A stretch of 64,000 nt of DNA, taken from the NCBI RefSeq assembly GCF_002878395.1, contig NC_061114.1:149096824-149160823 (forward strand), in the 5' to 3' direction. Below the pieces are notes generated by a model. That model saw nothing but the letters and a program-made list of their open reading frames with translations. It searched no databases and had not been told where the DNA came from. Positions 11,280 to 24,657 of this stretch are shown in pieces; within the stretch, counting starts at the first letter, position 1, and each line of letters starts with the position of its first letter. Origin of the DNA: Capsicum annuum. Taxonomy: Eukaryota > Streptophyta > Magnoliopsida > Solanales > Solanaceae. Made by a program: the position numbers and the translations under genes.

Positions 11280-11560
11280 TCCATTTCAAGCATCTCTAAA
11301 GTCACTATCTTAGAATTATAATTTAAAACAACATGATATAGAGATGACCAAGTTATACCTAGGATAATGTCAATATCAATCACATCCAAGATTATCAAAT
11401 TTACCTAAGTATAGAGACCCATGAACAAAACAAAACATGGACGATACTCATAGGTCACTAGCATATAGTTTTTAACCAAAGTAGACACATAAACATGATA
11501 GTCAAGTATATCACAAATCATGTCCTATCCCAAGGAAAATCTAACAAATACATAATAATA
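11280..11560 (-). pseudogene. Element B protease C-terminal part
   Basis: One minus-strand frame reads ICDILDYHVYVSTLVKNYML, then IDIDIILGITWSSLYHVVLN. Relatives have VDFDVILGMDWLSPYHAILD here, so this is the retropepsin-like domain and its link to RT. The active-site DxG lies upstream and I could not see it clearly. Confidence 0.75.
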
Positions 11561-11649
11561 AGTGGAACTTGAATAAAAAATAATAGCTATCCAGTCACAA
11601 ATGAGAATAGTATATGTAATAACGTCGTTAGATGCCCCAGCCTCAACCT

Positions 11650-13138
11650 TGATCTTGCCTTGGATGGCATAATGGTAAGATCAATCAGTAAGCTAGGCAA
11701 ACTCTCTAGAAGTTGGTGCTCCACCCTTCCCTATGTTACTATTACCTTAATTTCCACCATTACCTCATTGATTACTACCTCACTCACCCTGTATATGACT
11801 CTTATCATTATTATTACCTCCACCACATCTACCAGTAGGAATTACAGCCATGGCCTATTGTTGGACCTATAACCTAGTATATCTCTAAATACTCTCTCTC
11901 TTGAAGTTCCTGACAACACAAAATGTATGACAGTCTTGCTTAGAGAAGGCCTTTTAGCCAAAGAATAAAAATCCACTTAGACTTTAGAAATTGAGGGCTT
12001 AGCCACTAGCTGGTGACTTGTAAAAGCTGATGAAGCTGATTGGATGGGGTTAGTCATATGTGTTTGTTGGCTATGACCTTTGTAATAAGAACCACTAAAG
12101 TTACCTGTGTTTTGGTACTTTTTTGCTAGAATATTTTCCTGACCAACTTGATTCGCCCCTTCTACCATTTCACATAATTTGAAAGATCATTAAAGGACTT
12201 TCTAGAAAAGTTATATGAACAGTCAAAACCTGCAGGTTTGTATTTAGTCCCTTCTTAGATAGACAAAAACTCTCTTCCTCAGTACCGTGTAGCCGACTAT
12301 CATAATGATATAAAGCATGCAACTTGACATTACATGCTGCAATATACAAATTACCCCACTCAAGGGCCAAAAATGTATCCGTCTTGTGATCATAAAGAGT
12401 ATGGGGTATATGCATATCCAAAAACGGGTATGAAACTGAGCCCATATCAGTAAAGGCAAAGCCAGTGACCACATTCCACATATGCGCTCCACCACTATTT
12501 GGAATCGCCTTGTATATAGAAAGTGACAAACTCAATACCGTGCAACTCAATAAAACCCATTTTATGTAGCCTTTTGTAATAATCAACAATGAACTCCAAT
12601 GTATCTTTTATCTTAGAGCCAACAAAAGTATGAGATTTTATCTTTAATAACTTTATCAGCATGTCACAATCAATCCCAGTTTGACAGCACCTAACATCGA
12701 GAGTGGAAGGATCTCAATACCTAAGGCCTCACCTATTCTAGGTACAACTATAGTAATAGGTTGAACGCCTAGAAACTAAGCAGTAGGCATAGCAGGAGTA
12801 GACCCGGTACCAGTTAATCCACTTAGAAAAGAAAGCACCTACTGAATCATCTTATAATACATAGTGAAAAGAGTTACACCTCTAAAAGGTGCCACTACCT
12901 GCTACTCAACAACATCTTTATTCATCTGCACAACCTCCTTATAGTGATTCTGAGGTAGGGGAGGTGTCACAGGTCTCTAATAAAACTGATCGATTTCTAC
13001 TAGAGATCTACCCCTAGCAAGTGTTGCTTTCTCTTCCTATTCCCCTACCTCTTCTGCGTCCTTATCCTCAAATAATCATTTCCATAGTTGGAGTTGTTTG
13101 TTTACGATCATCGGCTCTGGATCTAGATCTATTCATTC
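11650..13138 (-). pseudogene. Element B gag
   Basis: The probable start on the minus strand reads MNRSRSRADDRKQ near 13138. Toward the C-terminus a frame at 11977-12168 reads AKKYQNTGNFSGSYYKGHSQ, matching the basic linker before the zinc knuckle in this gag subfamily. The knuckle survives only as CHTFCVVRNF near 11925. Long stretches between are unreadable. Frames of 139 and 83 codons at 12170-12589 overlap in different phases and I do not regard them as separate genes. Confidence 0.68.
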
Positions 13139-13449
13139 TACTATTCACTATCTGCAAATAAAAGATTGAGATGATTAGATAATAATTTATATACCCAGAT
13201 GCAAATTGGAATCAACTTATAGGGAAAAAAGAAAGAAATGACAAATTCCTGTGGTCCTTTAGACTCTAAAAAAACATACATCTTTGTACCATTCTGCAAG
13301 ACTCTACTGGAATTACTTTGGTACAATAAGATAAATGAACCTAGGGCTCTAGGACTAACTTTCTCATGATTCAGACCACCCAAACTAACCTTCAGGGGGA
13401 AGATCCAGATAACTCAAATATTTACTCCAACACTTAGGAAAAATTTAGG

Positions 13450-15722
13450 CAACTAATCCTTTTTGCATTAAGAAAAAAACAACTCAATAGATAAACCAAA
13501 ATATAATTGGAAAAATATAAAATGTAAACAATTCTCAAGAACTTGAAAGTCATTAAACCCAAACTATTACAATATCAATACATAGGTTCAACCGAAAAGA
13601 AATAAAATGTGTAAGTCCAAAAGAATGGACTAGAAATTAAATGAAGAACTCATAGCATCCCAAAATATATAGATCAACCTTGAGTTCGAACACCATATGA
13701 ATCATAGTTGAAGTCTTGAAATAGTCACCGAAGAATGCTCTGCACTAAATAAAAAGAAGAGCACGTGTAGTAGCATGCACAAGAAATAATGGTATACTGG
13801 TAGGGCTATTGATCAACCTAAAATAAGATATATTAATAAGTAACCATAACTTTGTAAAGCAAGACCAACCATAAATTCCTACTATGTAACCTTATTTCAA
13901 ATTCAGAGCACATAACCTTATTCAATATTATTATGGATTTTAGAGAGAGGAAATCAATAAGGATAACAAGTCAAATCAAGAGCATGACTATCAACAAGAC
14001 TCTAGGTCAACAACTATGACTCAAGCAATTATATCAACCATGAATCAATTACATAAGTAAATAAATGATATAGAGTTTTGCCAATCTTGTAATTAAATCC
14101 GAACCACTCAAGGATCCATTCCAACAACAACTATGGCAACAACCATGAACTCTAAATTACATAAAATAAACAAATAAAACAAGTAAGCACTTAAACTTGG
14201 TTTGTTCAAGGAACCAATATAACAAGTTAACACTTATGATCGATTCACTTAAAGAACCAGTGCAATAAATAACCACGTTACTCATGATTCAGTCAAGGAA
14301 CTGTTATACTAACTTGTACGATATACATACATGCTAAAGGTCTTATGGTTGCCTACTAGCCATGACCTATAGGGAACAAGCTCTTGTCCATGTATCAATT
14401 CCTAGACATTAAGTGTATTCCATCTTATATCAACCAATCCCATAAATATTTCCAAATATTGTCACATCACACAATAATGATAAATACCAAAATAATCACA
14501 ACCTCAATGATAATAGAAACAACACTTGTACAAACCAACAAGCTTTGCTTATAAGTTCATTATATGTGATTAACGCCTAGGATATCAAACAACCATTAAC
14601 TTTCCTTGAACATGCCTTGTAACAAGCAATATGAAGGAATAGTTATAATGCACAAATCAAACAAGTTGGGTTTCAACTATATTAAATCATCACCTACATC
14701 AACCCAAGACTAAAATTCTCTAGAAAACTTGAGCCTTTTTTCTCTTACAACCTCGGCTTAATTGTGGTATAAAAAGAGAAATATGAAAAATAATCAACCA
14801 AATGACCTATGATATTGATGATTATAACCTATCCCTAACCTAAGGATAATTTTATGATCACTCTTTATTCTAGGGTTCTTCTATCATATTTTCACCTTAA
14901 TCCTTTCATGGTTACAATAGTAAATTAAGCTCATACAAGAATAAATTTGAAACCTTTAACCAAAATCCAATAGGTTTATACTTAATTCACCTAATTTCAT
15001 CAGAAAATCAGCTTGGTTAAGTTAAATAATCCCCCTAAACTGAAAATTTGTGTTTCTAGTAGTTGATCATTTAACTATGAGTTAACGAAAGGAATTAACT
15101 TACCTTTACAAAGAAGTATGATGGAAAATAAGAAATATCACTCTCAATTGTATAAACCCTTCCCAAAAGGAGTTTAGAAATAATAAGATATTTTGGGATA
15201 ATTTTCTACATAAATCCATATATATCCCCGCTATAGAAGCACTATCCCTTTTAGGGCCTCGCTATAGCGAAATATGCTTGCTATGGTGGGATTAACCAAT
15301 TTTGGCTTATGATATAGTGAGAAATCTATTGCTATAACAACAACATCATAGGATTCTTCCATCTGCTATAGCGAGTGTGGTGAGGAAAAAACTCAAGATT
15401 TCTCTCAATTTTTATCTTTTTTCATAATGCACCCTGAAATTATGGCATTCTGAACTTGCACCATTACATGAAATTTTACATCCAGAGTTCTACTTACCCG
15501 AATTTACTTCCTAAAATTCCTACGGATTCCTTTCCATCTTAGCTAATATTAAAACATACTAAACTTTATTAAATGTACTCAATCCATTCTCATATTTCTC
15601 TATACCATACCATGTTCAGATTTCATCCAAAACTAGCCTAATTTCTATCTACCAATTTAAGAAAAACCATAACCAAAATTTTTGTATGTTAGACATACCC
15701 ATAATAACAAAAAGGATCGTTA
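13450..15722 (-). repeat. Element B 5' LTR (inner boundary approximate)
   Basis: In element sense it starts TGTAACGATCC at 15722, a usual LTR start for this group. The inner end near 13450 is a guess because I could not find an intact primer site before gag. At 15226-15375 the motif GCTATAGCGA and variants recur, a short direct/dyad repeat cluster in the U3-like part. The interval has no credible ORF. Confidence 0.6.
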
Positions 15723-17272
15723 CAACCTCCTCCACCCATTATGTCTAAGCCTTGGCTATTTATTAAACTTTGCATAACTCTAACTAGCTACCAAACTACG
15801 ACTAATTATCTATCAACAATCCAGGTCATTCTCAGTCCAAATAAAGAAGGAGACTCACATTAATTGGATACCAACATAAATATATTATAATGACTATTAT
15901 AGATAAATACGAATTTAGGATTTAAAGTTTATGATTTTCTAGAACTGACTTCAAATTATATATACAATAGTAATTTTCTTCATGGTTAAATATTTATTAA
16001 TTTGTCAACAAAATTTGTGCAAAGGTTATTGAATTTACTTGAACCTGTAAGTTACTGGCTACATCTTCCTATGAATTTATATGCCCCACACAACTATATA
16101 TTCAACCTCAACTATAATGCATTGAACCACAGTTATATATGGTGAATTAATAGTTGCGACCAACATGAAATGAAACTATTTGACCATTGTAATTCAAATC
16201 ATAACAGTCATGCAATTATATTTATCCATTTTAATATAGGATTTCTAATTAAAAATCCTCTATTTTCTTTCATTACTTACAATAAAATATGGATGCCACT
16301 TGAGATGCCTAACCTTCATGTTTGCATTCTTAGTTTGTATTTAAACAAACATCACTAGAAGATATATTTCATAGGGAAGATGGAACAAAAGACTATATGT
16401 TTCTAATCAGATGCGGATCTAGGATTTCAAACATGTGAATATCTGATAAAATAAAGAAATATGAAATAGTATCATAATAAAGGCAATTAATAGTGTCATA
16501 AAAGAGGCAATACCCCAGCAGGGATCGATCCCATGGTCATGGGAATAAGTAATTCAAACGTCCATTTCATGCTATCAAGTCAATATTTTTTTGGTTATAG
16601 ATTCCCAGCTATAATATTTTATTGACTTATTCTATTTTTAATATATTTCGTGGATCTACGATTGCAGGTAGGGGTTCTTGAGAATGCCCACTAAACATTG
16701 TAGATACGTCTCTGTGTTTCTTTGAGAGGTGTAAGATTACATATAATAGACTCTTTTAGAACAATGAACAAAAGTTTTAGAATTTTAGACTGTCCTTTGG
16801 ACAACGTTCGTTTGTATAATACATGTATTCTATATTATTATTAGATATGAAGGAACGATTTTTTAAGCAATTGGATGTTCTTAATTTGTCCTTTTTTTGT
16901 CAACCAAACAATGTAAAGTTAATTAGGACAATTATGGCAAATGACCGCTCGACCAACTTAATTACCAAAATAGTTTGCCAATATTACATAATTCTACCAT
17001 TTAGCTTCTTACCACGTAATTATTCAACACTTTTACAACTTATTATACTGGCACACCAATAAACAAACAACACAAGAATAAAAAAGCAACAACAAATAAA
17101 GTCTCAACATATCATGGGACAACTATTGGCACATTTCGGCATCAAGGATAAAGCTACTCAATTGTACATGATTTATATATAATTTATATACGATGTATAC
17201 ATTATATATATTGGTACGCTCCTATATTGACATAATATGCTTTAATAGTGACAAACTAATAATAGAAATTAT
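15723..17272. other. Non-coding AT-rich interval, no gene seen
   Basis: No frame with recognisable protein. Two patches (about 15880-16090 and 16411-16690) have the look of short dispersed repeats known from Solanaceae introns and flanks (GGATTTAAAGTTTATG-like start, GAACCTGTAA-like end in the first). I could not define terminal inverted repeats or target duplications. The 79-codon frame at 16823-17062 has no family resemblance. Confidence 0.45.
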
Positions 17273-18594
17273 GCAGGATACACTAAAGATGTAATCAAGG
17301 CAAGAAGGATCATCCCCGGAGTTGAACTTGGAATAGCATCTGACAAGATTCTAACTACAAGAAAGTTGGAGATGGATTTAGAAAAACATCACATGAAGAT
17401 CTTATTAGATCCCTAACTAAAAAGAAGTCAATCATACTGAAGGCAATTATAGAACAAGCATGGAAAGCAGATTTCTCAAGGAACCACAAAAGAAAAAAAG
17501 ATCACACCCTCTACATGGACATATCTGATAGGGACATGTATGGCTCTAATTTTATATCTGAGAAAGAAAGGACATATCATACATACAGACATATCTGATA
17601 TTGATGTACCATATGATGTAAATCCTCAATCAAGGAATTTATTAAAATCCTTGATTTAGAAGAATCCCTTGTGCTTTTCTTTTAGGGAAAAGAAGCCAGA
17701 TCAGATGAAGGTTATAAAAAAGGAAGATTGAACACGAAGACAAATATGCAACTTCACCAAAACTCTTAGTCTATCTTAATCTTTAGTCTTTATAAAGCTT
17801 TGTAATTTTCATTATCAAGATAACTTAATCATAACGTTTGATGCTTTGTAAAGAGATCTTTATTACAAAATAAGATTCATAAATTTAACAACCTATCTAT
17901 AATCCAACTCTCTCATTGAAAGCTCTAAAGGAAGCCCTTACAACCCAAGGGGACTGGAGTAGGCACCACATCATTGATCTGAACCAGTATAAATTTTTGT
18001 TTTTATACTTACTTATTTACTTACGCTTTCAATCCTGCTCTATTTTATTTAGTATACTAACATACAGGTGAGTTGACTATCAAGGCTGATCAGTCAATTC
18101 AGAAAAAGTTTTCAATTCGACCTCCATCTTAAATTACAATTTGTATTAGAGAAAATCTCACTAAAGTGTTGCTTATCCTCACATGAATAAAGATAAAATA
18201 GACAACTATAAGATTCCAAGAGCACTCCTTCAAGCCGTACAATGGTTAAGAAGACCATCATAGTTTAATGGATAGCACTACTCATATTGGAAAAACATAT
18301 TTAAGATTATTGTGCAGTCAAATGGCTTTTAAGCCTAAGTGGTCATCAAGAAAGGACCAAAGACTACATTAGGGCTCAAAGACAAGGACAATCAGAAGAA
18401 CAAGGAATGAAGAATCCTTGATGTGGACGACTTTGAAAACTTTGAAATCATCCAAGAATAGTAAAAGGTAATTGAAACCAACACATGAGTTATAAGTCTA
18501 CTTTATTGTGCAGTTAGAGAAGTAGAATATGACAAGATATCAACCTACAAAATACACAATAAATATTTGATAAATTAGAAGTTACCTACGAAGG
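17273..18594 (+). other. Retroelement or pararetrovirus-like leader remnant, unresolved
   Basis: A short frame at 17273-17420 (about 48 codons, ends ILLDP) is followed by a TATA-like TATAAAAAAGGAAG near 17727, an A/T-rich leader with CTTTGTAA-type sequence, and near 17985 the string GAACCAGTATAAA often met in LTR ends or leaders of plant retroelements. From about 18310 one frame reads MAFKPKWSSRKDQR and continues roughly 45 codons with one stop. The layout resembles a promoter-leader-ORF start of a copia-type element or an endogenous caulimovirid relic. No RT, protease or primer site was seen, so assignment stays open. Confidence 0.3.
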
Positions 18595-21116
18595 TGACCC
18601 GACTTGACCAAGAGCCTTTTCATAATATGCATCTCAAGTCCAACCAGGATCGGAGATCGCCCACGATACCACACCCAACTATCCAGTAAATACCCTGAGT
18701 TGGATAAATTCTAAAATTATAACAAAATAGTGTATAATTGCACAAATCCAGACTCTACGATAGGTCCATGATCGAGATTGATGAAAACGAGCTCAATCAT
18801 CCCAAATCCAATCAATAACTATAACCGAACTAAACTATAATCAATAGCCAAAATAATAACAAAGTTCATGTCCACAACACAATATAAAAGGATGGAACAG
18901 TGAGAAATTTCATCATCCGATATCAGTTCCAATACCAATGCTAATACCACAGCTGACACCACTACCGATCCTGCCCATACTAATCCATAGTAGTTCCACA
19001 AAAGCCTCTAACCAAGAAAAACAATATCCAATTTGAATATGCCCCCAACCATAGCCAAAACCAATATCCATAAATGAACCAAAGTGTGTAAAAACATCCA
19101 TGAACATGAAATGGAGCCTTCTAGAAATATGAAAGTTTACCACTTCAATCCAAAAACTGATTCCAAAATTTGATCACTGCGCAAGTGGAGAAGCACAACC
19201 GGTTCTTGAATTGCATAGAGATACAACCGCCGGAAAGAGGGTTAGCAGGTGAATGCTAGTGTGAACTCAGTATAAGGGTAAAATAATGCCATCTAGTAAA
19301 ACTTAGTAAGTCAACCATATGCATACAAATCATCCATTTATATATAATAATGCAAGGAATGGGAACTGGATTTAGCATATATTTAATAAAATTAACCTAG
19401 GTATGTGTAGCTTAACTGTCCTAAAACCACCCACGGGCTATATGGGTCCAGTGTAACCCCCTGAATAGGCCCGCATAAGAGTAAGGGATTCCCACATACC
19501 CCTGGCTCTCCATGATACATATGTACAGTGTACTTAAAGGATTCGTATATGCTTCATAGTATCATATACGATCATCGTGACCAACCCCCCATGTTGGTAA
19601 TTATGAGTTTTTAGTGTTTATTCATTGAACTCCCACCTTCATGGTTAGCTATCACACCTTACCATTATTTCCCAATTAAAATAGTTTCCAAGAAACCAAT
19701 CTATTATTCCATATATTATCAACCAAGGCAATCAATAATGGTATCGTCATATCGACTATAAATTGCAAGTATTGTCATTAGAAAAATATTATGAGGTTAA
19801 AGAATTCCTATGTACCCACTTACCAAGTTAATTTGGGGTAGTCACATGTACCCTACAAGTATTCCATTATTATGTTTACTTTGGGGAGCCGCATGTACCC
19901 CAAAGTTGTTCTTAACATGTTTACTAAGGGGATTCCATCGTACCTCACAAGGAATTAAATTAACCATAACCATACGACCAAACCATTCTATTTAGCCATC
20001 CTAATCATTTACACAATTTAGGGTTCTATTATCAAACCATACCATGCAATAGTTTTATTAAAATTCCAACAATATAGTAAAAGCATTCTCATAGACATTT
20101 TATCAAACATATTGGGGGCATAGTATTTCCAAAACCAAAACCAAATACCAATTAACCATTCCCATGCAACCAAGTATCCAAACCACCATTAAAACATGTA
20201 AATACATAATTAAAACATGATAAAACTATAACCATGCCATTATATCCCAAATCCCTAATATATATTTGAAAACCCAAGAAGTATAACAATTATGCCATGA
20301 AAACAATTCACAAAATATGCCTTTAGTTAGAACTAACAATAAGGGAAGGATTACATGGCTTAAGTTGAGTAGAGGATGTAGAGAAATCACCAACACAAGC
20401 CCCAAATTGATCGCCTTAGTAAAACCCTACCCTTTCTTTACCCAAAAGCCTTAGAAAGGGTTAAAGAGTGTTTTGTAAGTATTAATGAATAGAATAATAG
20501 GGTAAATAACCTAACAAATGTGTTAAATATCGTGGGGCCTTAATAGGATAAGTGGGAAATGTCCAAATTGCCGTCACTTAAATTGCATAAAATTTCCTTT
20601 AGAGGATATAACTAGCATACCAGTCGTACCCTCCACTACGAGTGGGACTAACACTCGTACCCTAGACCTTCTCCTTGGACCCAACACTATCCAAGGTACG
20701 ACTTACCGTAACCAAGTCTTACCCAAAGCATACTACCCATACCTTTTACCCGTACCCCTGGCAAAATAGAATCAATGAGGATTGAACTCTACCATACTAG
20801 TCCATAGTACGACGAGTACCCTAGCTTACAGCTCATGGTGAGCCACTCGCACTCAGATCCAAGTTAAGCTATCAATTTTAAGATTAAATGAAGGATAAAA
20901 CCCAAACCAAATGACTCGTATCCACCAATACAACTCATACCCACTAAGTCATATCCATCCCAAAAACCAATCAAACCTACCACCTAACACTACTCAGCAT
21001 ACGAACAACCCATACAAACTGTACCCCAATATATGAATGGTACCCCTTAGTCGTATACTATCCATAAACAAGAAATCCAAGAAATTTTCAAATAGTTGAA
21101 AATCTAAGGTGTTATA
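18595..21116 (-). repeat. Element D 3' LTR
   Basis: In element sense the LTR starts TATAACACCTTAG at 21116 right after a purine tract (GTAGGGGAGAA). The outer end is placed at 18595 (TGACCCGACTTG) by its likeness to the GTCGTGACA end of related LTRs; this end is approximate. Bases 20620-21060 contain many GAGTCGTA or TACGAGT-like repeats, as does the LTR of the related element H. Confidence 0.72.
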
Positions 21117-21131
21117 TTCTCCCCTACTAGG
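21117..21131 (-). other. Polypurine tract of element D
   Basis: The minus strand reads AGTAGGGGAGAA directly before the LTR start at 21116. It shows that the internal region lies to the right and fixes D on the minus strand. Confidence 0.75.
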
Positions 21132-21299
21132 AACTTTCTTTCCTGAATAATAGATAAGGTAGGGTAAACATAAGAATGATTCATTTACATTATGAAATAT
21201 CTATCCAACCTTTAGCCAAGTAAGAAAACAAAGTTGTAAAGATATTCATCTTTGCTTTAGCAATGTTTGAAAACAAAAGTCTTTTCAAGAACGCATACT

Positions 21300-22262
21300 T
21301 TTACACAAATCCTGGGAGCAGAAAAATAAATGTGGATACTTGAACTTTATGTCCTCTTCCACTTCCCATGTAGCCTCTTCAACCTTGTGGTTCCTCTATA
21401 GAACCTTAACCAATGCCATATCCTTGGTTGGTAACTAATGAAATTGCCTATTCAAGATCTCAACTGGGATCTCTTCATAAGACAGAGAATACAAGATACC
21501 TAATCCTTCTAAAAGAATAATTAAAGAAAGATCTCCAATGCACTTCCTCAACATAGAGACATGAAATACCAGACAAACAGAGCCCAAACTAGGAGGAAAC
21601 TCTAATTCATAAGACACACTACCAACCCTTCACAAAAATGCATAAGGACTAATAAATTAGGGACTGAGCTTCCCCTTCTTACTAAACCGTATCACTCCTT
21701 TCATCGTAGATACCTTTAGGAACACCTTATCCTCTACCTCAAAATCTAAGTCTTTATGCGTTACATTTGCATAGCACTTTGGGAACTTTTGACAGCCTTA
21801 AGCCTATCTAAAATTACCTTTCCCTTTTCTACAGCTTGATAAACCAAATTCGGACTAAACATATCCACCTTACCAAGCTCAAACCAACAAATAAGAGATC
21901 TATACCTTATAACATACAATGCCTAAAAAGGGACAATACCAATACTAGAATGGAAGTTATTATTGTAAGAAAACTCTATCAAAGGTAGATGCTCAACCCA
22001 ACTATCACCATAATCAATCACGTACGTCCAAAGCATACCATCTAATGTTTGAATAGTCATTTCTACTTTCCCATCCTTCTTAGAATGAAAAGCAGTACTC
22101 AGAATAACCTTAGTCCCTAATCCTTTCTATAAAAGGCCACCAAAAATAAGATAAAAACTCCATACCTTGATATGAAATAATGGAAATAAGCACTCCATAT
22201 AGCTTTACTTTCTCATAAAGATACAACCTAGCATAATCCATAGTGGAAAAGTTAGTCCAGGA
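21300..22262 (-). pseudogene. Element D integrase core end and chromodomain
   Basis: The right edge reads NFSTMDYARLYLYEKVKLYGV and SIISYQGMEFLSYFW, part of the DDE core. The frame 21435-21617 reads YELEFPPSLGSVCLVFHVSMLRKC and SLSYEEIPVEIL. Near 21345-21400 the chromodomain tail reads RNHKVEEATWEVEEDIKFKYP. Relatives have the same order, so D is a chromovirus close to H. Everything upstream (integrase N-terminus, RT, gag) is missing because the sequence switches at about 22262 to an LTR of another family. Stops and frameshifts throughout. Confidence 0.82.
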
Positions 22263-23400
22263 CTCAATAGCATGAAACTGAAAGGACATGACACTTCTTG
22301 AACACATGACCAATATCAATAATTTATAATACATTAATTTGGGGATTTCATAAGGCTCATGGTTATCATATTCTTGTACATAAATGGAATTACATATAAA
22401 CATGTCATACTTTCATCAACCTAATCTCATGGACATTTCCTCAACCATTCATAATGCACACAATATCATGGAAGTAATTCTTAGTCATAGAGTAAAGCAT
22501 GCATTTATCACTTAGGTCAGAATTAAGCTATAATTCATAAATTTTATTTTCTTAGGCATTTTATCAAACACCTAGGGTGCATGACTTAGGACATATGCAT
22601 GGCCATCAAATTAATACAACAAAACTCCATATTTCAACTCAATTTCATATGCTTCAGACCACATACTAGCATAGGTTCATGAACAACACATAAGGATTTG
22701 AAATTGGGAATCATACAACAATAATCACATAAACATAATCAACCCACAATAAAATATTCACAATATAATATTTAAAACTTGATTCTTGGATTTCATGAAT
22801 GAAAGAAATTCATGAATGAACACTGTGCATACCTTAGTTCTTGATTTTACGAAGATTGACAAAGAGATTCTTGACTTTAAGTCTTGAATTTAAAAACCAT
22901 AGCTTGTTCTTGAGAGAAACTTGAGAGAAACAATATATTTTGGGTGAAATATGGATGAATGACGAGTTATTGGGTTAATACAGGGGTGAGAAATTGACCC
23001 TTTTAACCCTTGGATGCATATTTTAATTTTGTCAACATTTCTCGACCTGGACCCTTGGCGCAATGTTGTGCTATCGTGCTGTGTCACTGGAATTTAATAA
23101 TTTTAAATTTGAGACTTGTCGAGATATTCCATAATTGTGGAGGCTCACTGGATTTTGATGATCGCCATTTGGCTGGTTCCATAATGTGTTGATAGCTCAA
23201 GTGGCACGTTGTCTTAGTAAAATTGCTCTAAGTCGGATTTGGATGAATTTGGTACCGATGGAAAGATTATTCAATTTCCCACATGATAAAAAGTTAACAT
23301 CTTTAACATACCATATGTATAAAAGTGAATTCATCTTTAAAATAAGTCTTTAACATTTCTGGGATGATTTTTAAGCTAGGTAGAAGTATGGGGTATTACA
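22263..23400 (-). repeat. Element E 3' LTR, outer part missing
   Basis: The element-sense start TGTAATACCCC is at 23400, next to a purine tract (CAAATGGGAGATAT). The sequence aligns in patches to the middle and start of the element F LTR (the TTAGGCATTTTATCAAACACC stretch near 22551 matches 26513 and 28631). The left edge joins element D integrase in mid-LTR, so the outer 1-2 kb is gone. The end shared with element A (CGATGGAAAGATTAT) lies at 23256. Confidence 0.72.
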
Positions 23401-24652
23401 ATATCTCCCATTTGGGAACGTTTATCCTCGAATGAGACTAACTTAGATGGGAGAAATGATAAGATGAAGTACATAATGAACATGAACAGATGAAACATGA
23501 CTACCTAACTAACATTACTAAGATTCATACTGAGCATACATATCTGATGCATGATTTTGTGACTGAGCTGATGCATGACTGTATAACTGAGAGTACTGAT
23601 AAGCTGATCATGCATATCTGATGCATGAATATATGATTGAACTGACTTATAAATATGTAATTGAACATATAAAGGTAAAGATACCTAGTTTGAAATGAAA
23701 ATTAAGCATGGAACTGAATACCATATTTGTAACTAAAAGCTAAAGATGAAACTAGATAGACTTAAGAAAAGCTATTACCTTCGGCTAAGTCTAAGCTTAA
23801 TTACTAAATATGTATGAGTGGAAACACAGGAACGTAACTGGGTCTGGAATATGATACATAAGCTAAATATCATGATCTAAACTGTGTACCTTGCACACAT
23901 AGAATATGACCGAGATTGGAGCTAGATCGTCAACGTATGGGTACCCACTACTTCAAACTGGATTCATTACATGAAGAGAAAATGAAGGGTCTAGGACATA
24001 ATATCTTAGGGGTTATAGAGCATATCCCCCTTAGGACACTATTCCCTAGAAGAATACCGACTTGACTGCGATACTGAGGAAAATTGGGATGATGCACAGG
24101 GCAACTACGAACTTAATCATGACTGAATATCTGGGATTTAAAACTAAGGCATGATACATGAACCAAGTTAAACATGCAACTGCCTGGTTAGTCTATGTTA
24201 GGATGATCAGATTCATGAGACTTTGGATAGTGCGACTGGATGGAAAGATGGAAACCACGTCGTTCAAACTTGTTCGACTGACTGCTAAACTGAACTACTG
24301 GCTCTGAAGACTAGCTCATGCTTAAAAATTATACTTGACTGGTGCACTTCTATGACATTCTTTCTATAGAGTTCTAGTAACTGTAGAGAAAAAGTCAATC
24401 TTGGTCTGGCCTGAGCATAAATGCATAAATATACTAATTTATCTTATTTACCGAATGATGGATAGCTAAATCCTGGATATGTAAAATTGAAATACACTTG
24501 GTTTGGGATGGCTAGGATAAAACTATAGGGTGTTATGCATAAAAAGTAATGACTGATTGGGAAAAATGAGGTGACTAGGCATGGACTTATGAAAACTGTA
24601 TTACTTGAAATTGTGAGACCAAGCATATGACATGATTCAAAAACAATCTTTA
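23401..24652 (-). other. Element E 3' non-coding region
   Basis: Begins with the purine tract, then the GTTCCCAAATGGGAG context usual between integrase and LTR. No chromodomain or integrase can be read here, unlike the same place in A, D, F, G and H. The sequence is rich in ACTGA and CATGA words. The 73-codon frame at 24444-24665 crosses into F and is not a gene. Confidence 0.6.
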
Positions 24653-24657
24653 GCTGA
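24653..24657. other. Target-site duplication of element F, left copy (GCTGA)
   Basis: GCTGA abuts the LTR terminus TGTAACACC at 24658. The same five bases follow the other terminus at 29663-29667. Five-base duplications are typical of Ty3/gypsy integrases. Confidence 0.9.

Larger units (their letters stand above)
8879..15722 (-). mobile_element. Element B: older, heavily decayed Ty3/gypsy element interrupted by A
   Basis: On the minus strand the order is LTR (about 13450-15722), gag, protease, RT, RNase H, integrase. The integrase reads to a segment equivalent to the AYNN-type motif and stops exactly at the end of A's 5' LTR. The remainder must lie left of A, outside the window. Every domain is recognisable but riddled with stops and frameshifts, much worse than A, as expected for the host of a nested insertion. 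Gag and protease residues resemble element M gag. Confidence 0.85.

Noticed and set aside
12170..12589. 139-codon and 83-codon overlapping minus-strand frames
   Set aside because: Both lie inside the decayed gag of element B in different phases; no independent family signal.
13141..13383. 80-codon minus-strand frame before element B gag
   Set aside because: Lies in leader/LTR DNA, matches no domain, has no second copy here to test constraint.
15723..15740. Purine-rich GGTGGAGGAGG (minus strand) next to the B LTR start, as a polypurine tract of a further element
   Set aside because: No internal retroelement sequence follows to the right; it is more simply the flank of B's 5' LTR.
18819..19143. 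Minus-strand frames rich in Gly, Ile and Tyr (60 and 76 codons)
   Set aside because: Inside the D LTR, overlapping each other in two phases; low-complexity reading of repetitive LTR DNA.
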